A stretch of DNA of 64,000 nt, taken from positions 1 to 64,000 of the forward strand of contig JAFQDK010000039.1 of the NCBI GenBank assembly GCA_017399305.1, written 5' to 3'. This DNA comes from Clostridia bacterium. GTDB lineage: Bacteria; Bacillota; Clostridia; Oscillospirales; CAG-272. Shown in pieces: positions 25,709 through 34,464 of the stretch. Positions within the stretch are counted from its first letter, which is position 1, and each line of letters begins with the position of its first letter. The position numbers and the translations under genes are program-made. Below the pieces are notes generated by a model. It ran no database searches and was not told the origin of the DNA. It saw nothing but the letters and a program-made list of their open reading frames with translations.

Positions 25709-26680
25709 TTTTACAAGCTCATACAATATTTCTTTCATTTCACTTGCGGTTGTGGCACAGTTGATTCTACCGCGTGCCGCAGATGCACCGCGAATATCAT
25801 GGATGTAGTACGTCATTATTTTGCGCGCTTCGGGAATGGCAAACTGTTCCTCTTTGAACTCGCACATGAGGTCAAGATGCCGCGCAGCCTCGGCGACTAT
25901 CTCTTCGGTAGAGGGAGCGACATACTGTATGCCGTCAAAATATGCAGTAAGCTCATCAAATATCCAAGGGTTGCCCATGGCACCGCGCGCTATCATAATG
26001 CCGTCACATCCCGTTTCATTTATCATCCTCTTTGCAGCCTCAGCAGAAAAGATATCGCCGTTGCCCACGACAGGAATCTTTACAGCCTGCTTTACCGCCG
26101 CTATTATTTCAAGATCTGCCTTGCCGCTGTACATCTGCGCACGTGTACGACCGTGCACGCAAATCATAGCCGCGCCTGCATCCTCAAGCGCCTTTGCCAT
26201 CTCAGGCGCATTTTTTTGCCCCTCATCAAACCCTGCACGTATCTTAACGGTAACAGGAAGGTTCACCGCCTTGACCGTTTCACGGACGATTTTAGCGGCA
26301 AGAGGTATATCACGCATCAGCGCACTGCCCTCTCCGTTTGAAACTATCTTTCTCACGGGGCAGCCCATGTTTATATCTATTGCCGCGGGAATCTTTACAT
26401 AATCGGCAAGCGATCCGTCAGATATACGCCGTGCGGCTTCACTGACAAAGTCGGGGCGCGAGCCGAAAAGCTGAAGCGCAAGCGGCATCTCATCATCGCC
26501 AAACTCGCACAGCTTGGGGGTTTTTTTATCCCCGTAACATATCGCCGCCGCACTGACCATCTCACTGCAAAGATATTCTGCACCATGCGCCTTTGATATC
26601 TTTCGGAAAGCGCGATCGCTTACCCCTGCAAGCGGTGCAAGGCAAAGCCCGTGCGGTATTTCTATCCCATGTATCTTCAT
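25706..26680 (-). CDS. dus: tRNA-dihydrouridine synthase
   Basis: Reduces specific uridines in tRNA to dihydrouridine with FMN and NADPH. 324 residues. N-terminal GLCLAPLAGVSDRAFR, the catalytic Cys in INMGCPVRKI, VHGRTRAQMYSG, VVGNGDIFS and ARGAMGNPWIF of the FMN barrel. The start at 26680 has GAGGA before it; an upstream ATG at 26713 lacks a site. It stands alone on the minus strand between the aro operon and a divergent secreted peptidase gene. Confidence 0.94.
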   Translation of the reverse strand: MKIHGIEIPHGLCLAPLAGVSDRAFRKISKAHGAEYLCSEMVSAAAICYGDKKTPKLCEFGDDEMPLALQLFGSRPDFVSEAARRISDGSLADYVKIPAAIDINMGCPVRKIVSNGEGSALMRDIPLAAKIVRETVKAVNLPVTVKIRAGFDEGQKNAPEMAKALEDAGAAMICVHGRTRAQMYSGKADLEIIAAVKQAVKIPVVGNGDIFSAEAAKRMINETGCDGIMIARGAMGNPWIFDELTAYFDGIQYVAPSTEEIVAEAARHLDLMCEFKEEQFAIPEARKIMTYYIHDIRGASAARGRINCATTASEMKEILYELVK

Positions 26681-26816
26681 AAAAATCCTCAAAAATATTG
26701 ATATGTAAATCATACCATTTTGCCCTCTTCATGTCAACTTTTTTACCAGATATTTAGGACTATTCAACCGGCATCCACTATGGTAAAATCTTAGAGTGTT
26801 CACGAAAGGAGGACTT

Positions 26817-27731
26817 ATGAAAAAAACAAATCTATTAACTTTAATTGGACTTTCAGCAGCGCTTGCCATTGGAACAACAGCTATTGACGGTGGCATTGTA
26901 GATGTTGATACACGCCTTAATGTGCGTACCTCTGCCGATTCGTCTGCGGCAGTAAAAACAAAACTGTGGGACGGTCAGGTCATAACCCTGCATGAAAGAA
27001 GCGGAAACTGGTGGTATGTAGAATATGCCCCGGATGCTTTCGGCTATGTATCGTCATCATATATAAACGAGCTTAATCTTAAACAAGCAACAGTAACAAC
27101 TGCTTCAACATCGCTCAACGTACGAGAAAGCGCCTCTACCTCGGCTAAAATTAAAGACAAGCTGAAAAAAGGCGACACAGTGCTGATTCTCGGTACATAC
27201 GGTGATTTCTATAAGATACTTTATAACGGCAACCTTGTTGGATATGCGTCAAGCGCTTATCTTTCATCGGCGGCGCCTAATGCAATAACGCTGACAATGC
27301 CGTCATACAAACAGTACAATTATCCGTCATTAAGGCTTCCCGGCAGTGGTGAAAGCGTTGTCACACATGGATGTGCTGTTACCTCTCTCGCCATGACCGA
27401 AAGCTATCGCACAGGCAGATCAATAACCCCTAAAACAATTATTCAAAATCAGAAATTCACATCATCCGGCGCAATATACTGGCCGTCACAATACTCGCGC
27501 GGTGAAAACTCGCTTGAGTATATTTACAACCAGCTTGCTGCAAGCAAGCCCGTAATCGTGCACACAAAAAAGTATAGCGGTACAACACACTTTGCGGTAA
27601 TATGCGGCTTCAGCGGCGGAACGCTTGAAGCAAAAAACTTCAAAATTCTTGACCCCGGTTCAGCATCACGCAAAACACTCGCACAGCTTTACTCTGAATA
27701 TCCCACACTTGTAAAAACTATCAGTTATTAA
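26817..27731 (+). CDS. secreted protein with two SH3 repeats and a C39-like peptidase domain
   Basis: 304 residues. Signal-like N-terminus (LLTLIGLSAALAIGTTA), two bacterial SH3 domains (about 30-90 and 97-155; LNVRTSADSS and LNVRESASTS), then a papain-fold domain of the C39-like type. The catalytic triad candidates are Cys186 (HGCAVTSLAM), His258 (THFAVICG) and Asp279 (ILDPGS). Such proteins are likely wall-associated peptide or amide hydrolases; SH3 repeats bind peptidoglycan in characterised relatives. AAAGGAGG lies before ATG 26817. Confidence 0.85.
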   Translation: MKKTNLLTLIGLSAALAIGTTAIDGGIVDVDTRLNVRTSADSSAAVKTKLWDGQVITLHERSGNWWYVEYAPDAFGYVSSSYINELNLKQATVTTASTSLNVRESASTSAKIKDKLKKGDTVLILGTYGDFYKILYNGNLVGYASSAYLSSAAPNAITLTMPSYKQYNYPSLRLPGSGESVVTHGCAVTSLAMTESYRTGRSITPKTIIQNQKFTSSGAIYWPSQYSRGENSLEYIYNQLAASKPVIVHTKKYSGTTHFAVICGFSGGTLEAKNFKILDPGSASRKTLAQLYSEYPTLVKTISY

Positions 27732-27760
27732 AAAATGCTTCCCATACGGGAAGCATTTTT
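27731..27760. terminator. bidirectional terminator
   Basis: AAAAATGCTTCCC-ATAC-GGGAAGCATTTTT hairpin between the convergent secreted peptidase and acidic-protein genes. Confidence 0.88.
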
Positions 27761-27768
27761 ATTTGAAT

Positions 27769-28200
27769 TTACGCTTCGGGAGATTCGAGACAATCGAACT
27801 TCTCCTGGCATGCAGGGCATGTAAGCTCACGGGGATCGCAGGTTTCGTCAAAGCAAACATTTGCACCGCAGTGAGGACATGTAGCCTCATAGAAGCCATC
27901 GCACTCCTCGTCGCAGCAGTCGCAATCGCCGTCGCAATCGAACTCGTCATCGTCGCAGTCGCAGCAGTCGCAATCGTCATCATCATAGAGGTACTCCTCA
28001 ACAGCGCCGAGATCCTCGTCGAGTTCCTCAACATAGTCATTGAGAGTTGCAACGTCCTCAGCTACATCGGTGAGGTCGTTTGCAAGCTCATCAAGAGTCT
28101 CGATAACAGCCTTGAGCAGCTTGCCCTCAGCCTTGGTCTCGTCAATATTCATGCCTTCAAGAAGGCCCTTGAGATATGCGGTCTTTTCAGTAATAGTCAT
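27769..28200 (-). CDS. CD1247-type acidic Cys/Asp-rich protein
   Basis: 143 residues, function unknown. The N-terminal half (MTITEKTAYLKGLLEGMNID, then a helical LDELANDLTDVAEDVATL) fits the CD1247 N-terminal domain found in Clostridia. The centre is a low-complexity Asp/Cys stretch (about 72-100: DDDDCDCCDCDDD and similar). The C-terminus has paired CxxC motifs (CPHC and CPAC) and looks like a small zinc ribbon. AGGAGG precedes the ATG. It follows efp after an intervening terminator, so it may be expressed partly by readthrough. Confidence 0.85.
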   Translation of the reverse strand: MTITEKTAYLKGLLEGMNIDETKAEGKLLKAVIETLDELANDLTDVAEDVATLNDYVEELDEDLGAVEEYLYDDDDCDCCDCDDDEFDCDGDCDCCDEECDGFYEATCPHCGANVCFDETCDPRELTCPACQEKFDCLESPEA

Positions 28201-28228
28201 TTTTTATTCCTCCTGTAAGGTTAGAGTA

Positions 28229-28262
28229 AAAACGGCACCGCCGATGGCGGCACCGTTGTTTT
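28229..28262 (-). terminator. efp terminator
   Basis: On the minus strand AACGG/CCGTT and CCGCC/GGCGG stems with a small internal loop, ending in a T run; placed between efp and the acidic-protein gene. Confidence 0.7.
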
Positions 28263-28270
28263 TAACTGTT

Positions 28271-28828
28271 TTACGCTCTGGAAAGGTACTCGCCTGTACG
28301 GGTATCAACCTTGAGTACATCGCCGGTGCTAACAAAGAGCGGAACCTTGATAACAGCGCCGGTTTCAAGAGTTGCGGGCTTAAGAGTGTTGGTTGCAGTA
28401 TCACCCTTAATGCCGGGCTCAGTATCAGTAACCTCAAGCTCTACAAACGTGGGAGGCTCAACTGCAAATACGTTGCCCTTGTAGGAAACGATACGGCAGC
28501 TCATGTTCTCCTTAACAAACTTGAAGTCATCGCCGAGCTTGTCTGCATTGATCGGAATCTGCTCATAGCTTTCCATATCCATGAAATAGTAAAGCTCGCC
28601 ATCATTGTAGAGATATTCCATATCCTTGCGCTCTACATACGCATTCTCAAACTTATCAGTAGGGCTGAAAGTCTTTTCGATTACAGCACCGGTGATAACG
28701 TTCTTGAGCTTGGTTCTAACAAACGCTGCGCCCTTACCGGGTTTTACATGCTGGAATTCAACAACCTGAAGAACGTTGCCTTCCATTTCAAAAGTAATAC
28801 CGTTTTTGAAATCTCCTGCTACTACCAT
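28271..28828 (-). CDS. efp: translation elongation factor P
   Basis: Relieves ribosomes stalled at polyproline stretches. 185 residues, the normal length, three beta barrels: KOW-like N-terminal domain ([16 protein letters not shown], with the modifiable loop VKPGKGAAF, Lys near 32), OB domain ([20 protein letters not shown]) and C-terminal OB domain with [11 protein letters not shown] at the end. AGAAGGA before the ATG. No modifying enzyme gene is nearby. Confidence 0.97.
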   Translation of the reverse strand: MVVAGDFKNGITFEMEGNVLQVVEFQHVKPGKGAAFVRTKLKNVITGAVIEKTFSPTDKFENAYVERKDMEYLYNDGELYYFMDMESYEQIPINADKLGDDFKFVKENMSCRIVSYKGNVFAVEPPTFVELEVTDTEPGIKGDTATNTLKPATLETGAVIKVPLFVSTGDVLKVDTRTGEYLSRA

Positions 28829-28933
28829 TGTAAAAAATCCTTCTCAACGACTTTTGAATTTTTTATGATGGGGCGCAATAAAGAATACGCGGTCGTTGTC
28901 ACATACACTAGGCCCACAATATTATTACATTTT

Positions 28934-28962
28934 ATTTTAACCTATATCACGGTATTTTGCAA
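28934..28962 (-). promoter_or_regulatory. efp promoter
   Basis: Minus strand TTGCAA (28962-28957), 17-base spacer, TAAAAT (28939-28934). Confidence 0.65.
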
Positions 28963-29006
28963 TAGTTTTGACAAAAAATATTGAAAATATTCCCTCGCAA
29001 AGCAAA

Positions 29007-29037
29007 AAACGCAAAGGGAAAGCCCACTTTGCGTCTT
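29007..29037 (-). terminator. feo operon terminator
   Basis: ACGCAAAG/CTTTGCGT hairpin with a T run in the minus direction, 70 bases after the Cys-rich gene. The gap also holds two smaller stems, GTAAGGC/GCCTTAC at 29050-29078 and CAGATA/TATCTG nearby. Confidence 0.7.
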
Positions 29038-29109
29038 TTGTAATCAAGAGTAAGGCATCGGAGGTGTCTGAGCCTTACATATATAGCAGATAGGTTCGAA
29101 TTATCTGTT

Positions 29110-29286
29110 TTACTTTTTTTCGGAAGAGCTGCAACCGCAGTTGCATGTACCGCCGCTTGCAGAATCACACGAGCAGCCATCAGGACAGCCGATACATTTC
29201 TTTCCGCTCTTCTTTGCCTTGTAAACATAGAATCCGGCAAGACCAACTATTACTACTATTATAGCAACAATGATTACATCCGTCAT
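29110..29286 (-). CDS. FeoB-associated Cys-rich membrane protein
   Basis: A 58-residue protein that is easy to miss. One N-terminal membrane helix (about 4-22, VIIVAIIVVIVGLAGFYVY), a basic KAKKSGKKC turn, then a Cys-rich tail with seven Cys (CIGCPDGCSC, CNCGC) and a charged end. This matches the small Cys-rich proteins found after feoB in Firmicutes, thought to assist iron(II) transport. It starts 25 bases after the feoB stop codon with GAGGAGATG-like sequence upstream (GGAGA). Confidence 0.88.
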   Translation of the reverse strand: MTDVIIVAIIVVIVGLAGFYVYKAKKSGKKCIGCPDGCSCDSASGGTCNCGCSSSEKK

Positions 29287-29310
29287 GTGATCATCTCCTC
29301 ATTTTAAAAT

Positions 29311-31326
29311 TTATTTCGCGAGTTTGTAATCTTCTTTAAGCTTCTTATCCGCATTGATGCAAAGTGCAGTTATAACAGCTACAATTGCGATGACCGCGAT
29401 AAGACCGCCAACAAATCCTGAGCCCAGTGCGCCTGTAGTGATAAGAGTACCGATCTGATATACAAGGAATCCGATGGTATAACCTACGCTAAGCTGAAGC
29501 GCAATACCGCCAAAGAGCCACTTTGCACTCTTCATCTCGGAGTTCATAGCACCGATTGCCGCAAAGCAAGGAGGTGTAAAGAGGTTGAACATGAGATATG
29601 CAAGTGCCGCAACAGTGCCCATTGCGGGAACAACACCGCCGCCAAAAGCGATTGCGATGATGGAAACATCTGCCCCCTCTTCAATCATGAGTTCATCAAC
29701 ATTGATAAGGTTGGAGATGCCGAAGCAAACTGCAAGAGTACCAACTACGTTTTCCTTAGCAATAAAGCCGGTAACTGCAGCTGCAGCAAGCTGCCAGCAG
29801 TGGTAACCGATAATCGGAATAAGGAGATAAGCAATAGGACCTGCAATGGATGCGAGGATAGAGGTGTTCTCTGTACCCTCTTCTACAAGCTGGAAGCTCC
29901 AGTTGAATGACTGCATAATATAAACTACAGCATTGCAAAGAAGGATAATTGTACCTGCCTTAACTATGTACGACCAGCCGCGGGAGCACATTGACTGAAA
30001 AGCTCTTACAAAGCTGGGAATCTTGTACTCGGGAAGCTCGATGATAAAGAATGACTTTCTGTGCTTGTAGCCGGTGATCTTATTGATAAGAAGCGCGCCA
30101 AGGAAAATAATAACAATACCTACGAAGTACATCAAGGTACCTACCCATGAAGCCTGCGGGAAGAATGCGCCTGCGAAAAGCGCGATAACAGGAAGCTTTG
30201 CGCCGCAAGGCATAAAGGGAGCAAGCATTGCAGTTGCTCTGCGCTCACGCTCGTTACGGATGGTACGGCAAGCCATTACGCCGGGAATTGCACAACCTGT
30301 ACCGATAACAAAAGGAATTACAGATTTACCGCTGAGACCAACTTTTTTGAAAATGGGGTCAAGTACAACGGAAACACGTGCCATGTAGCCGCAATCCTCA
30401 AGGAGTGCGATAAGGAAATACATGACCATAACGAGTGGCAAAAATCCTACAACGGCACTTACACCGCCGATGATACCCTCTGTAAGGAGCGCAACGAGGA
30501 ATGCGTTGCCGCCTTCGAGCATACCTGCCACCCATTCTTTAAACGCATCAATCCAGCTAACGAGGAAGTCTGCGATCCAAGGGCCTACCCATGCCTGAGA
30601 AATCTGGAACACAAGGAACATTACAACAGCGAAAATCGGAATGCCGAGCCACTTATTGGTGATGACAGCATCGATCTTGTCGCCAAAGTTCTTGTCCTTG
30701 GTAAGAACCTTGCGCGTTTCAACCGCTTTAACTACTTTATTTACAAACTCAAAGCGTTTTCTGTCTTCTGCCACAACCGCATTCTTGTCGGAAAGGTCAA
30801 TGGCATCCTGCATATAAGGAGCCTTCTGAGAGTTGCCAACAAGTGCTACTGCCGCTGCAACAACCTTGTCAAGACCTTCGCCTGAGGTTGAAACGGTGTC
30901 AACAACAGGGCAACAAAGTTTCTCGGAAAGTGCCTTTGTGTCAATCTTGGTTGCCTTCTTCTCGTTTACGTCAGCCTTGTTAAGCGCTACTACAACGGGA
31001 ATGCCAAGCTCAAGAAGCTGAGTTGTGAAAAACAAGCTACGGCTAAGATTGGTAGCATCCACGATGTTGATGATAGCATCAGGCTTCTCATTCTTAACAT
31101 ATGAACTTGTGATGCTCTCCTCAGAAGTAAAAGGAGACATGGAATATGCACCCGGAAGGTCTACTGCGATTATCTCTGCGCCATTTGTGAGACTCTTCTT
31201 GATAGGATGTGCTTTCTTCTCAACGGTAACACCTGCCCAGTTGCCGACCTTTTCATTAGAGCCGGTCAAGCCATTATACATTGTTGTCTTACCGCTGTTA
31301 GGATTGCCTGCTAAAGCAATTCTCAT
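29311..31326 (-). CDS. feoB: ferrous iron transport protein B
   Basis: Membrane iron(II) transporter with a cytosolic G domain. 671 residues. G1 GNPNSGKTT (7-15), G3 DLPGAYSMSP, G4 NKAD near 117, then about eight to ten hydrophobic segments with two Gate motifs (VIPFVIGTGCAIPGVMACRT and the ENVVGTLAVCFG region). AGGAGG before the ATG. Second gene of feoA-feoB-Cys-rich; the 147-base gap to feoA contains a hairpin and a second GTTAGC palindrome. Confidence 0.96.
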   Translation of the reverse strand: MRIALAGNPNSGKTTMYNGLTGSNEKVGNWAGVTVEKKAHPIKKSLTNGAEIIAVDLPGAYSMSPFTSEESITSSYVKNEKPDAIINIVDATNLSRSLFFTTQLLELGIPVVVALNKADVNEKKATKIDTKALSEKLCCPVVDTVSTSGEGLDKVVAAAVALVGNSQKAPYMQDAIDLSDKNAVVAEDRKRFEFVNKVVKAVETRKVLTKDKNFGDKIDAVITNKWLGIPIFAVVMFLVFQISQAWVGPWIADFLVSWIDAFKEWVAGMLEGGNAFLVALLTEGIIGGVSAVVGFLPLVMVMYFLIALLEDCGYMARVSVVLDPIFKKVGLSGKSVIPFVIGTGCAIPGVMACRTIRNERERRATAMLAPFMPCGAKLPVIALFAGAFFPQASWVGTLMYFVGIVIIFLGALLINKITGYKHRKSFFIIELPEYKIPSFVRAFQSMCSRGWSYIVKAGTIILLCNAVVYIMQSFNWSFQLVEEGTENTSILASIAGPIAYLLIPIIGYHCWQLAAAAVTGFIAKENVVGTLAVCFGISNLINVDELMIEEGADVSIIAIAFGGGVVPAMGTVAALAYLMFNLFTPPCFAAIGAMNSEMKSAKWLFGGIALQLSVGYTIGFLVYQIGTLITTGALGSGFVGGLIAVIAIVAVITALCINADKKLKEDYKLAK

Positions 31327-31392
31327 CGGGGAATTCCTCCTTGGTGATAATATATATAATTTTTACAGATTCTACTGCGAAAATACTTTGTC

Positions 31393-31424
31393 AGTTAGCT
31401 AAGTCTAATTAGCCGCCGCTAACT
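31393..31424 (-). promoter_or_regulatory. possible second iron-regulator site between feoA and feoB
   Basis: AGTTAGC and GCTAACT (31393-31399 and 31418-31424) enclose CTAAGTCTAATTAG. The half-sites match those of the operator before feoA. Confidence 0.45.
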
Positions 31425-31442
31425 CAAGGGGAAAAATTAAAC

Positions 31443-31456
31443 CGCCGAAATCGGCA
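31443..31456 (-). promoter_or_regulatory. hairpin after feoA
   Basis: GCCGA/TCGGC stem followed on the minus strand by TTTAATTTTT: a partial terminator that may lower feoB expression relative to feoA. Confidence 0.45.
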
Positions 31457-31473
31457 GATTAATCTTTTTGAGT

Positions 31474-31686
31474 TTAGATAATGATGGCTTCGGCAAGCTG
31501 GTTGTCGATGTTGTATCTGCCATCTTTAATGGAAACTACACAGCCGCCCTTGAGGTGGGAAACCACGGTGATAGGCTCACCGCTGTAGCAACCAAGTGAA
31601 AACAGAAACGCATCAAGCTCTTCATCATCTGTCTCAATACGCTGAATGATATATTCTTTTCCTTCTTCTGCAGCGATCAAGTTCAT
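31474..31686 (-). CDS. feoA: ferrous iron transport protein A
   Basis: Small SH3-like cytosolic partner of FeoB, 70 residues. The FeoA pattern is clear: IIQRIETDDEELDAFLFSLGCYSGEPITVVS followed by GCVVSIKDGRYNIDNQLAEAIII. GGAGAAG precedes the ATG. First gene of the iron(II) uptake operon, directly behind a consensus promoter and palindromic operator. Confidence 0.93.
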   Translation of the reverse strand: MNLIAAEEGKEYIIQRIETDDEELDAFLFSLGCYSGEPITVVSHLKGGCVVSIKDGRYNIDNQLAEAIII

Positions 31687-31723
31687 ACGACTTCTCCTAA
31701 ATTACCTCTGTTATCGTTCAAAC

Positions 31724-31751
31724 CATATGGTTAGCCTTTGCTAACCATATG
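31724..31751 (-). promoter_or_regulatory. feoA operator palindrome
   Basis: CATATGGTTAGC-CTTT-GCTAACCATATG: perfect 12-base arms. It starts two bases downstream of the -10 box, where a bound repressor would block transcription. GGTTAGC/GCTAACC half-sites resemble those of DtxR/IdeR-family iron regulators. Confidence 0.8.
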
Positions 31752-31752
31752 T

Positions 31753-31781
31753 ATTATACCTACACTTTATTCGCTTGTCAA
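31753..31781 (-). promoter_or_regulatory. feoA promoter
   Basis: Minus strand TTGACA (31781-31776), 17-base spacer, TATAAT (31758-31753): perfect consensus, as expected for a repressed gene. Confidence 0.9.
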
Positions 31782-31821
31782 CACCTTTTTTCAAAAAATT
31801 TCATTTTTTTACATTATAGAT

Positions 31822-31850
31822 AAAAAGCACCGCATCATGCGGTGCTTTTA
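31822..31850 (-). terminator. terminator of the etf/dehydrogenase operon
   Basis: AAAAGCACCGCAT/ATGCGGTGCTTTT hairpin ahead of a T run, after the FAD dehydrogenase gene. Confidence 0.85.
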
Positions 31851-31856
31851 TGTTTT

Positions 31857-33251
31857 CTAATAACAAACCTTACCGGGATTGAGGATATTCTTCTTATCGA
31901 ATGCGGCTTTAATGCCTTGCATAAGCACAATCTGCTCATCGCCATACTGCTTTTTCATGTATGACTTCTTTGCATAGCCTATGCCATGCTCACCAGATAC
32001 AAGTCCGCCAAGCTCCTCCGCCTTCTTATACATAAGGTCAAAGCAATGCTCAAGCGTCTTTTCCCATGCTGTATCGTCAAGCGCATCGCGACAGATGTAA
32101 ACGTGAAGATTTCCGTCGCCGGCGTGCCCGAAACTTGGGATTCTGACACCGGTATCCTCGGCAATCTTATGTGTATATTTGATAAACTCGTCAACCTTGC
32201 TGCGAGGAACAACAACATCGCACTCATCCATCTCTGTGGTTGAAGCCTTGATAGCTTCAAGGAAAGCACTTCTTGCTGACCATACAGACTTCTTTCTCTC
32301 CTCTGTATCAACGATATATGCATCAAGTGCGCCTATCTCAAGACAGAGGTCTGCAACTGTCTGCATATCTGTCTGAACCTGGTGCTCGGTATTTCCGTCG
32401 AAGGTGAGGAGGATATATGCGTCATTCTTTTTATCGGGGAATTTCTTTCCAAGATAGCTCTCCGAGAAGAGAATGGTGTCACGCGACATATATTCAATAG
32501 CTGTAGGAATGACCTTTGAACGAATAATTTTCGGCACAGACTCTATAGCTGTCTTCATATCCGGAAAAGGCACAAGCAGGCTTACCGAATGCTTTGGCAA
32601 CGGCATAAGCTTGAGTACAGCCTCGGTGATTATAGCAAGAGTACCCTCAGAGCCGATGATAAGGTCTTTCAAACTATAGCCGGAGCTGTTTTTAACTACC
32701 TTGGAACCAAGCTGCATTATCTCACCGTTTGGCATTACAACAGTGAGTGCGCGAACATAATCGCGTGTTACACCATACTTAACAGCGCGCATACCGCCTG
32801 CGTTGGTGGATATATTGCCGCCGATGGTAGCAGATTTTTCACCCGGGTCCGGAGGATAAAGAAAATCGTGATCCTCAGCAAATGCCGAAAGCTCCATAAG
32901 AAGCACACCCGGCTGAACCGTAACGGTGAGATTATCCTCATCAAGTTCGAGTATCTTGTTCATCTGTGTGGTTTCAAGCAGAATGCCGCCCTCAACAGGC
33001 ACTGCACTGCCGACAAGACCTGTACCGCTTCCGCGGACGGTAACGGGAATAGCACGCTCATATGCATGCTTCATTATCGCCGAAACCTCCTCGGTGGTAA
33101 GTACACGTACAAGCACATCGGGCATACGCGAAATGCCACCAAGCTCGTCATGGCTGTAGTCGGGAGAAATCTCCTCACCGTACAGCACTCTTGCATCACC
33201 GACTATCGAACGGAGAACGGCAAGATCGCTTTCATTTATCTGATTATACAT
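31857..33251 (-). CDS. FAD-binding 2-hydroxyacid dehydrogenase (GlcD/LctD type)
   Basis: Oxidises a 2-hydroxy acid, probably lactate, with FAD. 464 residues. The FAD-binding PCMH domain shows [42 protein letters not shown] and [26 protein letters not shown]; the C-terminal FAD-oxidase domain has [24 protein letters not shown] and NILNPGK. Last gene of etfB-etfA-lctD, the order of the lactate dehydrogenase/Etf operon of Acetobacterium. ATG 33251 is chosen because GGAGG lies nine bases upstream; ATG 33260 would be only one base from it. It overlaps etfA by eight bases. The substrate is inference. Confidence 0.88.
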   Translation of the reverse strand: MYNQINESDLAVLRSIVGDARVLYGEEISPDYSHDELGGISRMPDVLVRVLTTEEVSAIMKHAYERAIPVTVRGSGTGLVGSAVPVEGGILLETTQMNKILELDEDNLTVTVQPGVLLMELSAFAEDHDFLYPPDPGEKSATIGGNISTNAGGMRAVKYGVTRDYVRALTVVMPNGEIMQLGSKVVKNSSGYSLKDLIIGSEGTLAIITEAVLKLMPLPKHSVSLLVPFPDMKTAIESVPKIIRSKVIPTAIEYMSRDTILFSESYLGKKFPDKKNDAYILLTFDGNTEHQVQTDMQTVADLCLEIGALDAYIVDTEERKKSVWSARSAFLEAIKASTTEMDECDVVVPRSKVDEFIKYTHKIAEDTGVRIPSFGHAGDGNLHVYICRDALDDTAWEKTLEHCFDLMYKKAEELGGLVSGEHGIGYAKKSYMKKQYGDEQIVLMQGIKAAFDKKNILNPGKVCY

Positions 33252-34449
33252 TTGCCGCATCCTCCTTTATCTTTTCCAAAAGTACAGGCACAATCTCATT
33301 GATATCACCAACGATGCCGTAGTGTGCAACATCGAAAATAGGTGCATTTTTATCAGAGTTTATCGCAATGATGCAATCTGATGACTTCATACCGGCGGCA
33401 AACTGAACCGCACCCGAAATTCCAAGGCAGATGATAAGCTTTGGCTTAACGGTTCTGCCGGAAAGACCAATCTGATGCTTTGCATCAAAGATGTTTTCTT
33501 CTGCAAGAGGTCTTGTACATGCCATGATGCCGCCAAGTGCATCACACAGCTCCTGTGCCATAGCTCTCTGCGCCTCACCCTTAGCTCCGCGTCCTACAGC
33601 AACGATAACATCGGCCTCAGAAATATCAACATCCTTAGGCTTTTCGGTCTTTGAAATAATCTCGATACTGCTCTTAAGCGCATCCTTGGCGATATTCATA
33701 AGCACAATTTCGCCGCTCTCTGTATCGGATGGCTTAGGCTCGGAGAACACCTTATATCTTACAGTGCAGAACTGCGGACGGTTTGAAGGAGAAATAATCT
33801 GCGCCATGATATTTCCGCCGAATGCAGGACGAATCTGCACAAGGTCGGTGTTTTCCTTCATCTCAAGCACTGTACAGTCAGCAGTAAGACCTGCACGGCA
33901 ACGCGCCGCAACACGTGGCGCAAGCTGTCTGCCAAGGTTGGTTGCACCAACCATAATGCTGGATGGTTTTATCTTGTCGATAAAATCATAGAATGCGGCA
34001 GTATAAGGCTCGATACGGAAATCCTCAAGCGCCTCATCCTCATATACAAACACCTTGTCAACGCCATAGCGAAGAAGCTTTTTGGCGCTCTTTTCTGCAT
34101 CCTTGCCAATGATGAGCGCGTATACAGGATGCTTTATAACTGCGGCAAGTTCTTTTGCCTTGCCAATAAGCTCATATGTAACGCGGTGAATATTCTCACC
34201 CTCGTGGTCAACATAAACGCAGATGCCTTTCCAAAGTGACTTATCAACAGTTTCTTTCTTTTCTTCTTCCTCTACGTATTCAATAACCCCTGCAGGACCT
34301 TTGCGGATGCACATTTTGCACATCTTGCAGGCAGAAGAAATATCAAGTTTGGAACCGTCATACGAAATTGCCGCAAAGGGACAAAGCTTGATAAGCTCCT
34401 TTGCGTTGTCGGCATTGACAAGTCCCTGATTTATTTTAAGCTGTCCCAT
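33244..34449 (-). CDS. etfA: electron transfer flavoprotein alpha subunit with N-terminal [4Fe-4S] domain
   Basis: 401 residues, longer than plain EtfA (~320). The extra N-terminal ~60 residues contain Cys23, Cys41, Cys44 and Cys47 ([12 protein letters not shown]), ligands for a [4Fe-4S] cluster as in LctC/CarE-type EtfA of electron-bifurcating or -confurcating complexes. The C-terminal FAD-binding domain shows [17 protein letters not shown]-like [34 protein letters not shown] and [26 protein letters not shown] before the ATG. Between etfB and the dehydrogenase; it should shuttle electrons between FADs, ferredoxin and NAD. Confidence 0.93.
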   Translation of the reverse strand: MGQLKINQGLVNADNAKELIKLCPFAAISYDGSKLDISSACKMCKMCIRKGPAGVIEYVEEEEKKETVDKSLWKGICVYVDHEGENIHRVTYELIGKAKELAAVIKHPVYALIIGKDAEKSAKKLLRYGVDKVFVYEDEALEDFRIEPYTAAFYDFIDKIKPSSIMVGATNLGRQLAPRVAARCRAGLTADCTVLEMKENTDLVQIRPAFGGNIMAQIISPSNRPQFCTVRYKVFSEPKPSDTESGEIVLMNIAKDALKSSIEIISKTEKPKDVDISEADVIVAVGRGAKGEAQRAMAQELCDALGGIMACTRPLAEENIFDAKHQIGLSGRTVKPKLIICLGISGAVQFAAGMKSSDCIIAINSDKNAPIFDVAHYGIVGDINEIVPVLLEKIKEDAANV

Positions 34450-34464
34450 GTCAATCCCTCCAAA

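Noticed and set aside
28985..29105. Small RNA gene between efp and the feo operon
   Set aside because: Several stems are present, but they can be explained as the feo operon terminator region and there is no clear promoter of their own.
31724..31751. Fur box before feoA
   Set aside because: The arms do not show the GATAAT-type hexamer repeats of Fur sites; GGTTAGC half-sites fit DtxR-type regulators better.
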